Shown: piece after piece, positions 49,343 to 60,736 of the stretch
How the letters are laid out: every line of letters starts with the position of its first letter
Position numbering within the stretch: the first letter of the stretch is position 1
From: Grifola frondosa
Lineage: Eukaryota; Basidiomycota; Agaricomycetes; Polyporales; Grifolaceae
Direction of reading: 5' to 3'
Length of the DNA stretch: 64,000 nucleotides
Assembly (NCBI GenBank): GCA_001683735.1
Contig: LUGG01000025.1
Location: 620,001 to 684,000, forward strand
Position numbers and translations under genes: made by a program
Notes under the pieces: model-generated
The model's database searches: none
The model's input: only the letters and a program-made list of their open reading frames with translations
What the model was told of the DNA's origin: nothing

Positions 49343-52300
49343 CTACTTTGGTCTCTGCAGCATACTCATGATAGCTTCTATGCCTTTCACGCCTGAACGA
49401 AACAAAGACATTCAGCACGAAATTGGCCGACAGCTAAATCGCAACAACACTCACCTAAGCCTCCTTTCGGGAAGCAGATGTACAACTACATAAAAACCAC
49501 ATCGCAGTCAGCGCACAACATACCGACCCACGACAGAACACGCACCGGATCCTGCCATGTCCCGAACTTCGATCTGAAGTCGCCCTTGGTCATGAGGCTG
49601 AACGTCGCCGACAGCCCGTTGTACGTCTTCTCCAGCGTCTTCACCCGGAACCCGCCCACGTTCTCCGCGGGCTGCAGCTTCCCCGTCGGTCCCGCACCGA
49701 ACGTCGCGCTCCGTACGCCCGCGTCCCCAAGCTTCTTGATCACATGCGCGAGGATGTACTCGATCGCACCGAGCGGCGCGTCAGGGAACTCGAGCGCCCA
49801 CTTGATCTGGAAGCCGTGAGGCGCCGCGAGCTGTGCGAGCACTACGAGCGCGCAGATCTGCCGAGCCGTCAGCAACTGTGCCTGCGCACACAGCAAGCAC
49901 GCACCTTCTGATCCTTGTCTGTGGCATAGAAGTACTTGCGGTGTTGCATATCGTCAAATGGCCGCACGCCCGTGAGGTGGATTTGCGTCCCGTGTCGCTG
50001 GGCCTCCCACTCCTTGCACCGCACCTCGATCGCGACCTTCACATGCGGCTCCATCTCGCCCTCGACCTCCACAATCTTCACCCCCTCGCGCTCCGCGCGG
50101 TGTATCTTCCGACGCACCGTCTTGTCGTGTTCCGCGGGGTCCGCCGCCGTCGGCCTGATGCGCTCCTCCGCGACTGCGACGATCGCCGCCCACCCGAGCT
50201 CCTCCGCGAGGTACCGCTCCGTCTCCTTGTCAATACAGCACCACACGGGCTTCAGCCCTTGCTCGTGTACGTGCGCTAGGTACGCCTTCACGACGCGCGG
50301 TATTTGCGCGGGCGCGCAGAGCGGATTCCCAAACGTGACCGCAAACCCATTCTGTGGGATGTACCCCACCGCAGCACCCGTCGCCGGGTCCCGCCAGATC
50401 GTCCACGACGGATCTGTCCAACTTGTGTTCGTCGCATCGCCGTATTTCGCAATCAGCTGTTGTGTTGACCCATGAGCATCGCGCATGGAAATGAGCTGAT
50501 GTTACTTACATTCTCGAGTGGCGGGAGGTCGCCGTGCTTCTTCCCTGGGGGAAATGTCGCAGATTCAGGGCCGTGAATGATCAGCGCATTGGCTGCCGCC
50601 ATCGACGCCTCCACAGGATCAATTCCCGTCTTCGCGAAACTCCGTGGGTCGCGCGGGAACAGACTTGCCCAACGCACATTCCCTAGCTTCAAGAACAGCA
50701 TCACCACGCGTTCGAGCCCGAGCCCGCCCCGCCATGCTGTAGTTGTATGTGAGAATACTGAATCATGACATACAGAGAAGTCACATACGGGCGGACAGCC
50801 CCATCTGAAGCCATCGACGTAATCCTTCATCGAGTCTGGATCAATCTCGGCGACCTTCATGCGTTCCTCGAGCAGTGCTGCGTCATGTATGCGCTGTCCG
50901 CCCGAAAGGATCTCTTCTCCGCGCAAGAAGAAGTCGTATGAATTTGAGAGTCGCTGCGTATTGATTAACCACCGCGGATAAAAGCAAACTGGAGAGGTAT
51001 ACGCACGTTGTCATTTGGGTCCGGCATCGTATAGAACGGCCGGATATTCAACGGGAACTTGTCTGGAGGTGGAAAGTACTCCTTAGTACGATTCGCACAT
51101 TGTGGGGCGCATACAGCCACTCACCAAGGATATAATAATCCGCGCCATACTTCTCCTTCACAAGCTGACCGAGACGCACTTCGCCCTTGGAGCTGAGGTC
51201 CTCCCACTCATTCGGCGGGCTCCCATCTTCCTCCGTCCACCCGCTCTCGCACAGCATCCGCATCCCGTCCGCGAACTTCAGTCGTGGCGTCTGGTCCAGA
51301 ACGACCAGGTCCTCGTGAGGATACTGTAACTTTACGATCTCAATCTATGTCAATCGCGCAAATCTTAGACACAGGTAATATGGAGAGCAGAGTATCGCAC
51401 ACCTCATCACGGTACTGTGCCTGCAGCCCGCGAAAAACATACTTGAACATGTTGTCGAGCATCTCCAGAACTTCATGGTAGTGCGAATCGATCGCCATCT
51501 CCAAATCTAGCCCGGTGAACTCCGTGAGGTGTCGATGTGTATTTGACTTCTCCGCACGGAACACTGTGAGCAGTGTCGGTCAGGGATCGCTCTATGTGCG
51601 GTAACAGGTCGACGAGAGATATCTCGTGCGAGCAGCAAGGCTACTCTGATACCATCAAGGAAGACGCGCACAGTAGGTATAGAAGAAGCGAACACAAGCA
51701 TGAACAGTACGGTCCACTCACCTGGCCCAATTTCGAACACCCTCTCCATGTCTGCCGCGATACACATCTGCTTTGCGAGCTGGGGGCTCTGGGCAAGATA
51801 TGCGGGGCGGCCGAAATAGTCGACCTTGAACACAGCGGCACCGCTTTCTGTGCTGGTCTCTTGGAGCTTGCTCGACTGGATCTCGAGGAAGCCGCGCTCG
51901 AGCAAGAATGTTCGGAACAGTATGCATATTCCTGCATGTATGCGGAAAATTGCGTGTGAGGGTGGAGACTGCCAACATAGGGCGCGTCAGTGCAAAAATG
52001 AGAAGAAAGAACAAAGGGACGTACGCGGAGGTCGAGTACGCGGTTATCGAGACGTGTGCGCTCGCCAACACGGGTAAATCGCGCGTCACCCTGGATGAAG
52101 GTCAAGAACTACACCAAGGAAAAGAACCAAGCAGGCACACCTTCTCGTACGCCGATTTGAGCCGAGAAATATCTTCGACTTGAAAGGGGAGTACTGTGGA
52201 CGGAGCTGACACTACAAACAGCTGCCCAGTACCCATCAGCAACAATATCTCCTTCAAAGAGCAACACATACCTTCAATATTTTAAACTCAACCTCGTGCA

Positions 52301-53197
52301 CGCTGGTGCTATGCACTTGCACCTGTTCTGGAGGAGGTTTCTGCACGATGCCCGAAACTAGGACGACCGTTTCGCGGTTCAGGTCCTCCGCCCAGCGCAC
52401 CATGTTCTGCGACACAACGTCCGGCTCTTCCGTGAGTACCCCCTGGATTGTGGTCAACTGTTGTCGGAAGATGATAAACACGATCTTCGTGCCTGCCGAA
52501 CGCGATTCTCAGTCAACCGGAGACAGAACAGAAGCTGAGGGAGAAGAGGCGAGTGTGCGTACCCATTGCTCGTATGTGATGTACGCGGGCGCGGAAGCAG
52601 ACGGGGTCGCCTTCCTTCATGGAGGCGATGGACTTGAGGGAGTCGAAGCGACATTCTGCAAGTAGGGGATGTTAATTCTATGTGACGTAGCAAGTCCACC
52701 GGAAATTCAAGGACTCCCAATGATAGGAAGATACGCAGAAACATGAAATGAAACGCTTACCTATGCGGGTTTGGGACTGATTAAGCGGTAAATCACCGTA
52801 ATGGTCGTGTAATGGGTCCTGCATGGATGCGCGTCGGTCGTTCATCGCAGATGAATATCACTATCTTGCTCACCTGATCACGAGCTCTCATCTGTCGTTC
52901 CTTACGCTCTTGCATCTCTTCGTCATCCTTCGCCACGCGCTCAGCTCGCCTTTCCACCTTCTGCTCCGTGAAAGACAGATGATGTTCCGTATCAGGTCGG
53001 TGGGGCACCTTTAGTCCTGCGTGATCTGGCGCTCCATGTACAATCGTCTGGTCATTGGTGTCGGCGTGGTCGAGCTGAACGTCGGGTTTACCGTTGGGTT
53101 CTGGATGAGGCTCGATATTTGTGGGAGACTTGGAGCGAGACACTGAGCGCGTATGAGAGGTAACTTTTGCTAGTGCTTTCCTGATGGACGACGCCAT
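49343..53197 (-). CDS. erdS: Aspartyl-tRNA synthetase-DUF2156 fusion (ergosteryl-aspartate synthase type)
   Basis: Two enzymes in one chain. The N-terminal part is a cytosolic-type class II AspRS: basic extension (start 53197, [20 protein letters not shown]), OB fold ([37 protein letters not shown]), core ([37 protein letters not shown]), motif 2 [19 protein letters not shown] and motif 3 GLGLERVVM. Beyond the normal AspRS end comes a linker ([20 protein letters not shown]). A DUF2156 (phosphatidylglycerol lysyltransferase C-terminal, GNAT-like) domain follows: [97 protein letters not shown]. Two last small exons give [11 protein letters not shown] and [15 protein letters not shown], stop at 49343. 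In Aspergillus fumigatus this architecture (ErdS) transfers Asp from Asp-tRNA to the ergosterol 3-hydroxyl. One frame break, one G short, lies at 50727-50730 beside motif 3. Confidence 0.9.
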
Positions 53198-53717
53198 GGG
53201 GAGAAAAACGACACTGACGATGCGGTCGAAGTGAGAGAAGAACGGCTGAAGGAGATGGAGTCGGACTTAAGACAGAACGCGTAATAAGAGACCCTACGGC
53301 TAACGCTGCAGGGTTAGTGGATTAAGTGTCGTGTAGCAAGTGTGTAATGCATAGCGGGTTTTTCGATCGCGGACTCCTCTCGCTTATGCCTGCTTATGCT
53401 CGTCGACGTCATCTCACCTTCCTCTTTGAGAAATTCGGCATCCGCTTTCGGCTTTCTACGCCCCGGTGATCTCGTTACATTTGCTTGGCATTAGAAGTCG
53501 TTACGATGTAATGACATAGCTAGTCGACTCAGCTGGTCGTAAAGCTTAAAGTCGCTGCAAGTTGGATTCACCAGTTAAATTCTTGTCAGCTTGTTCTGTT
53601 CTGCTTCACGTGCGCTTCGCCAAGCTCTACTTCATGCTTGAAGATGCCACTTCCATATATTCTAGGGTCTTAGATCTTAGAATATCCGACGCTCCGAGCT
53701 CCGAGCTCCATTAACCA
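53198..53717. other. Intergenic, promoter side of the AspRS fusion
   Basis: About 520 nt upstream of the fusion gene with no coding signal. It contains pyrimidine-rich stretches near 53400-53460, and a palindromic-looking ccgagctccgagctcc run near 53690-53710. Confidence 0.4.
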
Positions 53718-54487
53718 TTAATCATGGTTGAACGTTCCTACATCCCTAGCCTTGGCACGCAAGTATCCGGGATGTTCCGAGGATTCAAATTCTGTACAGC
53801 AGTTTGTACTGCACGAGTTCTGGAAGATGATGAGCATGATTTCCGTGCCTGCAAGTGAAGCTCGGGCATATGGAGTAGAAGCATGCTCGGGCAAATTCAC
53901 CAAGGTATCAAGATATTCGCCGACAGGCAGCCTCAAAATTGAGGCTCAGTCAGTTGTATATTCCAGTGGCAGGTTCTGGCGGACGAAGTCCTGTACGTCG
54001 TGAACGAGTCATTCGTCAGCCTCATTAACATGGTCGTGCTCACCTCATCATGTAACGCCTCAGAGGTTGATCTCGCCGTATGCAATATTGAAATGTTATT
54101 CCTCCTTGAGTTCAGTTCTTCCGGTCGTGGGTCCACATCGCCTTTGGCGGATGTCACGGTCTTGTCAAGCTAAGCATGTAGTTTCCCGGTATCCATGTGA
54201 ATTGGGAGATGTCGAGCGAGGAAAATATACGTAGATGACAGTTATGAACACGAGTCGTCCATGATACGACCTGATACGACTCGGAGTGCAGATTGTGCTA
54301 AGCGCCAGACCAGAGGACGATCTCGATCACACGGCTCCGAAAATGAGCGCTTATTAGTTTGCACAGCTGCAGCGCCACCACGTACTGAGAATGTACTGGT
54401 TGGCACCCGGCGACCAGTACTTGTATGTCGCTTCTCCATCTGTCCTTTGAGGCATTCAGGCAGTGCATAATGGGGCTCAGCGGTCAA
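53718..54487 (-). CDS. Unknown multi-exon hypothetical protein or relic
   Basis: On the minus strand an open frame from 54485 (MTAEPHYALPECLKGQMEKR) continues through GGAAAVQTNKRSFSEP and RLAQSALRVVSGRIMDDS. It can be joined by a GTGTTC...CTTAG intron to LDKTVTSAKGDVDPRPEELN, SRRNNISILHTARSTSEALH, then by a GTGAGC...TACAG intron to DFVRQNLPLEYTTD and a TGA at about 53940. The same frame is open beyond that stop (LPVGEYLDTLVNLPEHASTP) to 53718. The splice signals are good, but no family is recognised. Either a small protein of about 150 residues or a decayed longer one. Confidence 0.3.
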
Positions 54488-54767
54488 AACCGAGTACTCG
54501 ACCTCCTCAGCTCTTCTTTGTGCTCCAATTCGTCCTCCTCAGCTGCTATACCGTTTAATGGCCTCACATACGGGAAAGCCGCCAGCGACGCATGTAAGCG
54601 CCATCCATCATCTATTTACTGTAACTTCTCGGTCCTTAAGGCGTGGATAACATCTTAGCGCAATGATATACTCCATAGGCGGAATGATGAGGTGCGTCCC
54701 GTTGAATGACGCCTCCTCTGCTTTAGTATGATACAACTCGTTGAATAAAGGATGCCGTCCCAAATCA

Positions 54768-56807
54768 AGGCGCAGATTCGGATGAGGCCGCCGCAGCATG
54801 GGGAAGATGTGCCGAGGTCCTCCATGACAACGATAAATCCCGGCTGCAGGGATGGAAGGAGGAGATCGATATGCTTCTCGTATTCGTTAGTCCCCAATGA
54901 TTCAATTTGGGATCTTATTCACTATTGGGTTTTGATAGGCCGGCCTGTTCTCTGCTGTTCTCACCGCATTTAATGTCCAGTCCTATCAGTTGCTGCAGCC
55001 CGATCCCACCGATATCACCATCGCGCTCCTCATGCAGATATCAGTTCAGCTCAACAGCTTCACTGTCAATCCATCTTTCATCAATTCCACCTATCCTGGT
55101 CATCCCGCTCTACAGTCGACCTTCGTGGCGCCTCCATACGCTGTGCGCATCAACATTCTCTGGTTCGCCAGTCTCATTTGCAGCCTAGCTTCCGCTTCAA
55201 TCAGCATCTTGGTGAAGCAGTGGCTGAACCAATATAGCTATGGACTCATCGGCGCATCGCACTCTCGCGAGACCGCCCGTCTACGGCAGTATCGTTACGA
55301 CAGCTTGGTGAAATGGCAAGTGCTCGGAATCTTGAGGCTTCTCCCTCTCCTACTGCAGGTCTCTCTCGCATTGTTCCTTCTTGGACTCGTGGATCTACTC
55401 TGGAACATACATCATGCTGTCGCTATCGTTGCAACGGTACTCATTGCGGTGCTGCTGCTGTTCTCGACCTTCACCATCATACTCCCGTCTTTCTCCCGCG
55501 ACTGTTTCTACAAGTCTCCGCAGGCGCTTGGTTTCTTCTTGCTTGTGCAACAGGTCCTGCGCATGTGGCGAGCGTCATGTCGCGTCATGTCCTCTGTTTT
55601 GGAGTCGAGCTGGGTGGCACTGTCGCTGACCGATCATATCAATCTCTACTTCTATCAGGTTGCTATCAGTCGCTGGTTATATGAAGCGTCGATCCGACCG
55701 ACCTACTACAGCTGGAGGGAACAAGAGAGGGAGTCTGTGCGGAATGAGCCATCCGTCCTTGACTGGCATATACTGTCCGCATGTGATGCGCTCAAGATGG
55801 ACGACGATTTCCTAGAGAACACGATAGAGCCGTGCTTTCGCACTGTCGCCGTTGAGGTTGTTGTGCCTTGCTATGACGACATCCTCCGCCACCGTGTCGA
55901 CGACCTCGGCGATTTACGCCAGACATGGACCCACAACCGCAGTGTGAAGTCCGTCAATGCCGCACTCAGTCTTACCCTCTGTACGCTGGAGAAGCTCAAT
56001 ACAGGAGACCAGAAGTACCACGAGGACCAGCTGTGTATCTTGCGGCGCTTGGATACGTTGTGGGGTTCCATCGGAGACTACGAAGTCGAGTATCCGGCCA
56101 CAGCAAGGTTGCTTGACGGTCTCGCGGAGATGTTCCTGAGTCAGTTCGATAGGAGATGTCATGAGGTGTGCAACATATTCCCGCAGATCACGCGCAATGG
56201 TGCGTTCGATCTTCTGCCTAGCTATTACGTGACAATCATACTGATGGGATTTTGCACCAATACAGATCTCCCACTCAATTCATTCATACACGCTCTCCTG
56301 GCGCATGTTGGCGAGTGGTCCACATTCCTAGACTTATGCCTGGCAGGTCTGCAAGTCGCAACTTCGGAGAACCTGCCGTCCCGTGATGATGAAGAGGTCC
56401 ACAATCAAATCCGCCAAATTCTTTCGTCTCTTCGGGAGTATCTTGAGACAACTGAATCCAAAGACCGCGCCGCGTACTGGTTCGTGCGAGACATGAAACG
56501 CATCTGCAGACAAATCCTGCTTGTCGCGCAGACCTTCCCTGGGCTGGTCGCCGCCCCGGGCGAGCTCGCTACCGTGTTGCGGAGGGCGACGGAGGCGAGA
56601 GTCGCGGAGTTGACCGATGAACATTGGGAATTGCTCCGGGAAATTTATGGGATCGATCGCAGGATGTTGTGGGACGACCTCGTGGCTTTGGCGGCCATGA
56701 AGGATTCTAGTGCTCAGCTTGAGGCATCAGGTGCGTTCAATTCGGCCGATTGGGTGTTCGAATTTTTACTTGGCTCTACGTGGACAGATTTTGAAGCTGC
56801 AGGTTAA
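54768..56807 (+). CDS. DUF6535 membrane protein, copy 2 (intact)
   Basis: Intact paralogue of the gene at 20.6-22.9 kb. The first recognised exon reads WGRCAEVLHDNDKSRLQGWK, EEIDMLLVF. A short intron (54891-54940) leads to AGLFSAVLTAFNVQSYQLLQ and then about 605 uninterrupted codons. Membrane segments: AGLFSAVLTAFNV, VRINILWFASLICSLASASI, LLPLLLQVSLALFLLGLVDL and VAIVATVLIAVLLLFSTFTI. The soluble helical part includes CFYKSPQALGFFLLVQQVLR, DDDFLENTIEPCFRTVAVEV, QTFPGLVAAPGELATVLRRA and a stop at 56805-56807. The true first exon(s) upstream of about 54768 could not be fixed; copy 1 has two small ones. The family is abundant in Agaricomycetes and its function unknown. Confidence 0.8.
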
Positions 56808-58111
56808 ATATAGAAGCCCATCGCTGCCTCATAATTCATTGGCACGATGGGCGTAATACGGTCTGAATGCGAACAGAACCATACCGCCCACGTAACGTCG
56901 CTACTCTTGTTCGGAGGACGAAGAATGTTTCGGACTCGATGTAAGGTGTCACAGTGATAACGATGCAGCATGCAGAGACGGTGAGGACTCGATATACAGC
57001 CACTTAGTATGCACATGTCAAGCGAATAGGGAGGAGCAAAGACAATGTTGTCACCAACACAGATGGTGGTCGACTCCACTGTAAAAGGCACCTTCGACTC
57101 CGTGAGGAACACCACGACGTGCTGGTCCGTCATCCAGGTGATCTGTTGGTGCGACAGGAATGGTCTTCATCGTACGTGGTCTCTGTGTGCAGAGATGAGA
57201 TGAGCGCCATCGAATGCATCTTAGGCGCGTCACGGTGTACTGTCACTGAGGAGAAAAGTCCATGTTCTCGCCCCCCGCCGCCCGACGCCCCAAAAACAAG
57301 CGCCAGGGACAAGTTTTGGGCCCGCCCCGCGAAAACCTGCGAACGGCGTTGTGATTCGGCCCTGCCAAAGCTGTGATTTCGCGCGTCTGTAGGGAGGCAG
57401 ATGCGTGCGCCTTGTCACGCATCGTGGAGAAAATGTACGGCAACCCAGGTACCCATGATCTCGTATACCACCTGTATGTTGGTCCTAACTACCCCCCCTC
57501 TCCCACCGCCTTCCTATCCCCCAGATATTCCCCCTCCTCGCACGCGCACGCGGCCCTCCGACTGTGCCCCCCCTCGTCCCCTCAGCCGCCGTGCGCGCCT
57601 CGAAAAGCGCTCAGGCAAACTTTCGGCGCGCGCCCACCAAAAACGCGTGAGCGCACCGCGACTAAAGCTGTGATTCGTCGGATCGAAAGTATGATTCCGC
57701 GCGGTCGAAACTGTCATTCGGCTCGATTTTGGCGGGGTGGGGCACACAATTTCCGCTGAGACCAGAGAGAACTGTAACTCTAAGAGCTCAGAACCGAGCT
57801 CGCAAAACAAAATAGAAGAGAACAACAGAAGACGAAAAGGAAGTGGATTATGAATCCGCTACGAGGTGTTTCATTTCCTACGGGGATTTCTCAATAAACT
57901 TTTCAAGTTCATCTACCGCCGTCATCTCGAACCGATCTGTGCTGTTGTATCAGCGGTCGTGCATGACAGGCAGCATTTTGCCTATCGTGCATCATACTAA
58001 TGTTCCGAATAATGCGTGTTGCGATAGTGTGAAACAATTTAGAAATAAGAGCAGGACTTCTCCGTCTCTGCGAATGTATTGAGTCCCCCGTCTTCCGGAC
58101 TACTTCATATC
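56808..58111. other. Intergenic with GC-rich repeats
   Basis: About 1.3 kb between two plus-strand genes. A 109-codon minus-strand ORF (57133-56804) ends against copy 2 of the DUF6535 gene and has no known domain. The middle (about 57270-57740) is very GC-rich with long C runs and contains the diverged repeat pair listed separately. Confidence 0.45.
57280..57740. repeat. Two diverged GC-rich repeat units
   Basis: Two blocks about 300 nt apart, near 57285-57400 and 57590-57720, share a run of features. These are a CCGCC block, a cc(c)(c/g)aaaaa(c/g)cg(c) word, an (a)gtttt(g/c)gg-type core with cgcgcgccc or cccgcccc, and the common word aaagctgtgatt followed by cgcg-type sequence. A third aaact/agtat-gat/cattcg echo follows unit 2. 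The pattern looks like diverged copies of a non-coding GC-rich repeat rather than coding sequence. Confidence 0.35.
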
Positions 58112-59795
58112 ATGTTCCCCGCTGTCGGTGCCGCAGACGTCCAGGAAATGTGAGCGGCTCTTCCCGCAATCTTTCCTCATCTTATATATCCTATCGTACA
58201 GCTTCATCTTAACATGTTGTGATATATCAGTAACTGGTCAGTGGTTCATGTATGATCTCCAGGCAATTGTTCATTCCTATTTGTCGCAGCTCTTCTAGTT
58301 TATGAGTACCTCATCACATTTGATCGTGAATACCGACTCGTATGGAAGCGTCGATTTTTGGTGGCCACCTTCCTTTTCTTGCTCGCAAGATATACTTTGC
58401 TTCTATACTACATTCTTAACTTTCCAACGATATATCCGCTGTCAACAACGGTTTGGTTCTCGTCCCGTTACTCTAGACTGCCTTTACCTACTCATAATTT
58501 GCAGAATTGTTCTGCATTGGTATGGTTGTCGACAGCTTTGGAGCTGCTTTTCATTTTTGTTGTGCTAGGTGAGTAGCTGTGCCATATTCTGACTTCTGAC
58601 TGGCGATTGATATTCTGTGAAGCATTCTCAAGTCTCCGAGCATATGCCTTGTCTGGTCGTCAATGGCAAATAGCTGCATTGACACTCATCTTCTCGCTGG
58701 TTCCTTTCGGCATCTTCCTGGTGAGCTCTGGCCTCCGTATTGAGCTTGGCATGGAATTGAAGCGCGTCACATACTTATAGTTCCTATATATGCGGAAAGT
58801 AGTGGTTGTAGCTCCACCTCCTTTTCACTGTTATTTAAATTGAAGTTTTTTGATCTCACCGGAGCTATACAACATGTCAGTGAAAATTTCATACATGTCG
58901 CTGCCTCGTTGACTCAATCGACGTGTCATATAGATGTATGCAGTACTGTTGACTGTATCGCTTGAGTTGTCTGTTCACGCAATAATTTCAGTGATGTATG
59001 TACAGCGTGCGACAATGATTGCTGCGGAAATGTTTGTTCTTGCAGTGACCATACACCAGACGTACTGGCAAAGACGACTACCGCAGAGGCCAACCTCCGA
59101 ACTCCATTGCACACGGCGATCTTGAGGGATGGTCTGTTTTCCAGTTCTCCCTCAGTAATTGTACCGACTAATCATGCTCAATCAGGTACTGTATACTTCT
59201 TGTAGGTTATCACTAGGTAACACAGGTCCGCGTTCTTTGACAAAGGAGCATTTGATAGAGTGCTCTTGACGATGAACGTTGCAAATATTGTTTTGCTATC
59301 TCTGGGAGATACCTTTGTAAGAAAACTTGTCTCACATCCCGACTGATCCTCACTTACAAGGACTCATGTGCTGTCATCAGGAGTCTTTCACGTATACCGG
59401 GCAGTTCATCGAACCGTCAGTAACTACTCCCTCTTCATTTTGATTTCTATTGATATCCGCTGCGGCGCAGAATAACCGGAATTATTATCTCACGATTTAT
59501 GCTCAATCTCCGCGAGGTCGATGCATCCCAATGTGGCGCTGAAGATCCAAGCCGCCCATCCTTTGTGCGCTCCATCCAGTTTGCGGCTTTCGTCGAACCC
59601 CTCGGTGCCCCTCTCAAGCATGAATTCTCATTATTTGCCATTAATCTGGATTCCTTGGACGAGCAGGGAGGCAATGGAGAGAACGAGGACAAGGATGAGG
59701 ACGTGCTAGGCGATGGCGAGGAAATTGTGTCAGGTCCGGCAAGCATTCATGAGCCATCTGAAGCGGAAGCCGGTCCATCTAGAGTCAGGGAGTAG
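58112..59795 (+). CDS. DUF6533 membrane protein (second locus)
   Basis: Second DUF6533 protein of the window. The start at 58112 (MFPAVGAADVQE) is followed after introns by LLVYEYLITFDREYRLVWKR, the family signature, then FLVATFLFLLARYTLLLYYI, LVWLSTALELLFIFVVLG, AFSSLRAYALSGRQWQIAAL, TLIFSLVPFGIFL, RATMIAAEMFVLAVTIHQTY and, in the last exon, ISRFMLNLREVDASQ. A long acidic cytosolic tail (GENEDKDEDVLGDGEEIV) ends at 59793-59795. The helix order matches the family. Exon limits between 58735 and 59470 are only approximate. The acidic tail parallels that of the first locus but is not alignable by eye. Confidence 0.7.
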
Positions 59796-60736
59796 GACTG
59801 CGATACGTTTTCGGTGTGTGCTCTCTCATCACTGTCTTATATGTGCTAATGCTGTCCGCAGAATGAAGGTATATAATGCATGCGGGACCTGGAGGCCACC
59901 TGCCGCCTCGCATGGTTATTCATTGTTTCCTTGGTATTTCGGCCTTGTGATTCGTAGATATCCGCTGTGGGTGATCGCTAAAGCGCCATGGCCGTGACTC
60001 TCTTATCTATTTCCTGTATTTGCGAAAGAAGGTGTTGCGGAATATAATCATGCTATCCTTTTTCGGCTCTCATTGTGTTGGAGTGCGTACATTTCTCCGT
60101 TCTACAAGACCATCGCATCCATCCACACATTATCATTGATAATAAATCGGTCCCAAACCAATCTCTCTTCTGTAACGCAATTATCTGAAGGTTGGATCGC
60201 TAATTTGTGTGAAAATGACATTGTGTATCGAATATCGCTATATCCCGTCCTTTCATGACAATTCGTCATGAAGAATCAAGTCCTGGAGCAGGTAGGGACG
60301 AATATCAGTGTGCGCGTAGCTTAGACGAACGCCGGAAGCACGAGGCTTACTATGAGCTAGTAAGCTCTTGCCGGACGAAGGTCTTGTAGGTATTTATATC
60401 CCTTGTTGAAGCTGCGACGCGGACGGTAGACCTGGAGAGAAACATGATACCCATCACCTTCAGATTGGCCCAAGGATGTCATTACCATTCCCTCGTCAGG
60501 GTGTAGAGATACTGAACTCACCCGTTCTCCTTCGCGTTCTGAACCTGAACCTATAAATACAAGCAATGAATCCTGAAAGCTTGAACACGTTGTTGGACGC
60601 ACCACGTGTTTGAGCTTGGGTATTGGCATTCGGTACGCCTTCCAAAGCCGACAGCTCGTGAAAGATAATTTGTCAATCAATCCTGAAATTTACGTCTAGA
60701 TTCTGCAGAGATTCATTATCCAGTCCGCTGAACATT
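59796..60736. other. Intergenic, no supported gene
   Basis: About 940 nt. A 107-codon minus-strand ORF (60680-60357) has no recognised motif. Nothing else stands out before the inverted-repeat element. Confidence 0.35.

Noticed and set aside
49343..53197. Calling the synthetase LysRS or AsnRS
   Set aside because: The [19 protein letters not shown] and QSPQLAKQM segments, and the fusion to DUF2156 after motif 3, fit AspRS. The domain order is the reverse of bacterial MprF-LysRS fusions.
56804..57133. A 109-codon minus-strand ORF abutting the DUF6535 stop
   Set aside because: No domain and no splice partners; it is probably chance or antisense untranslated sequence.
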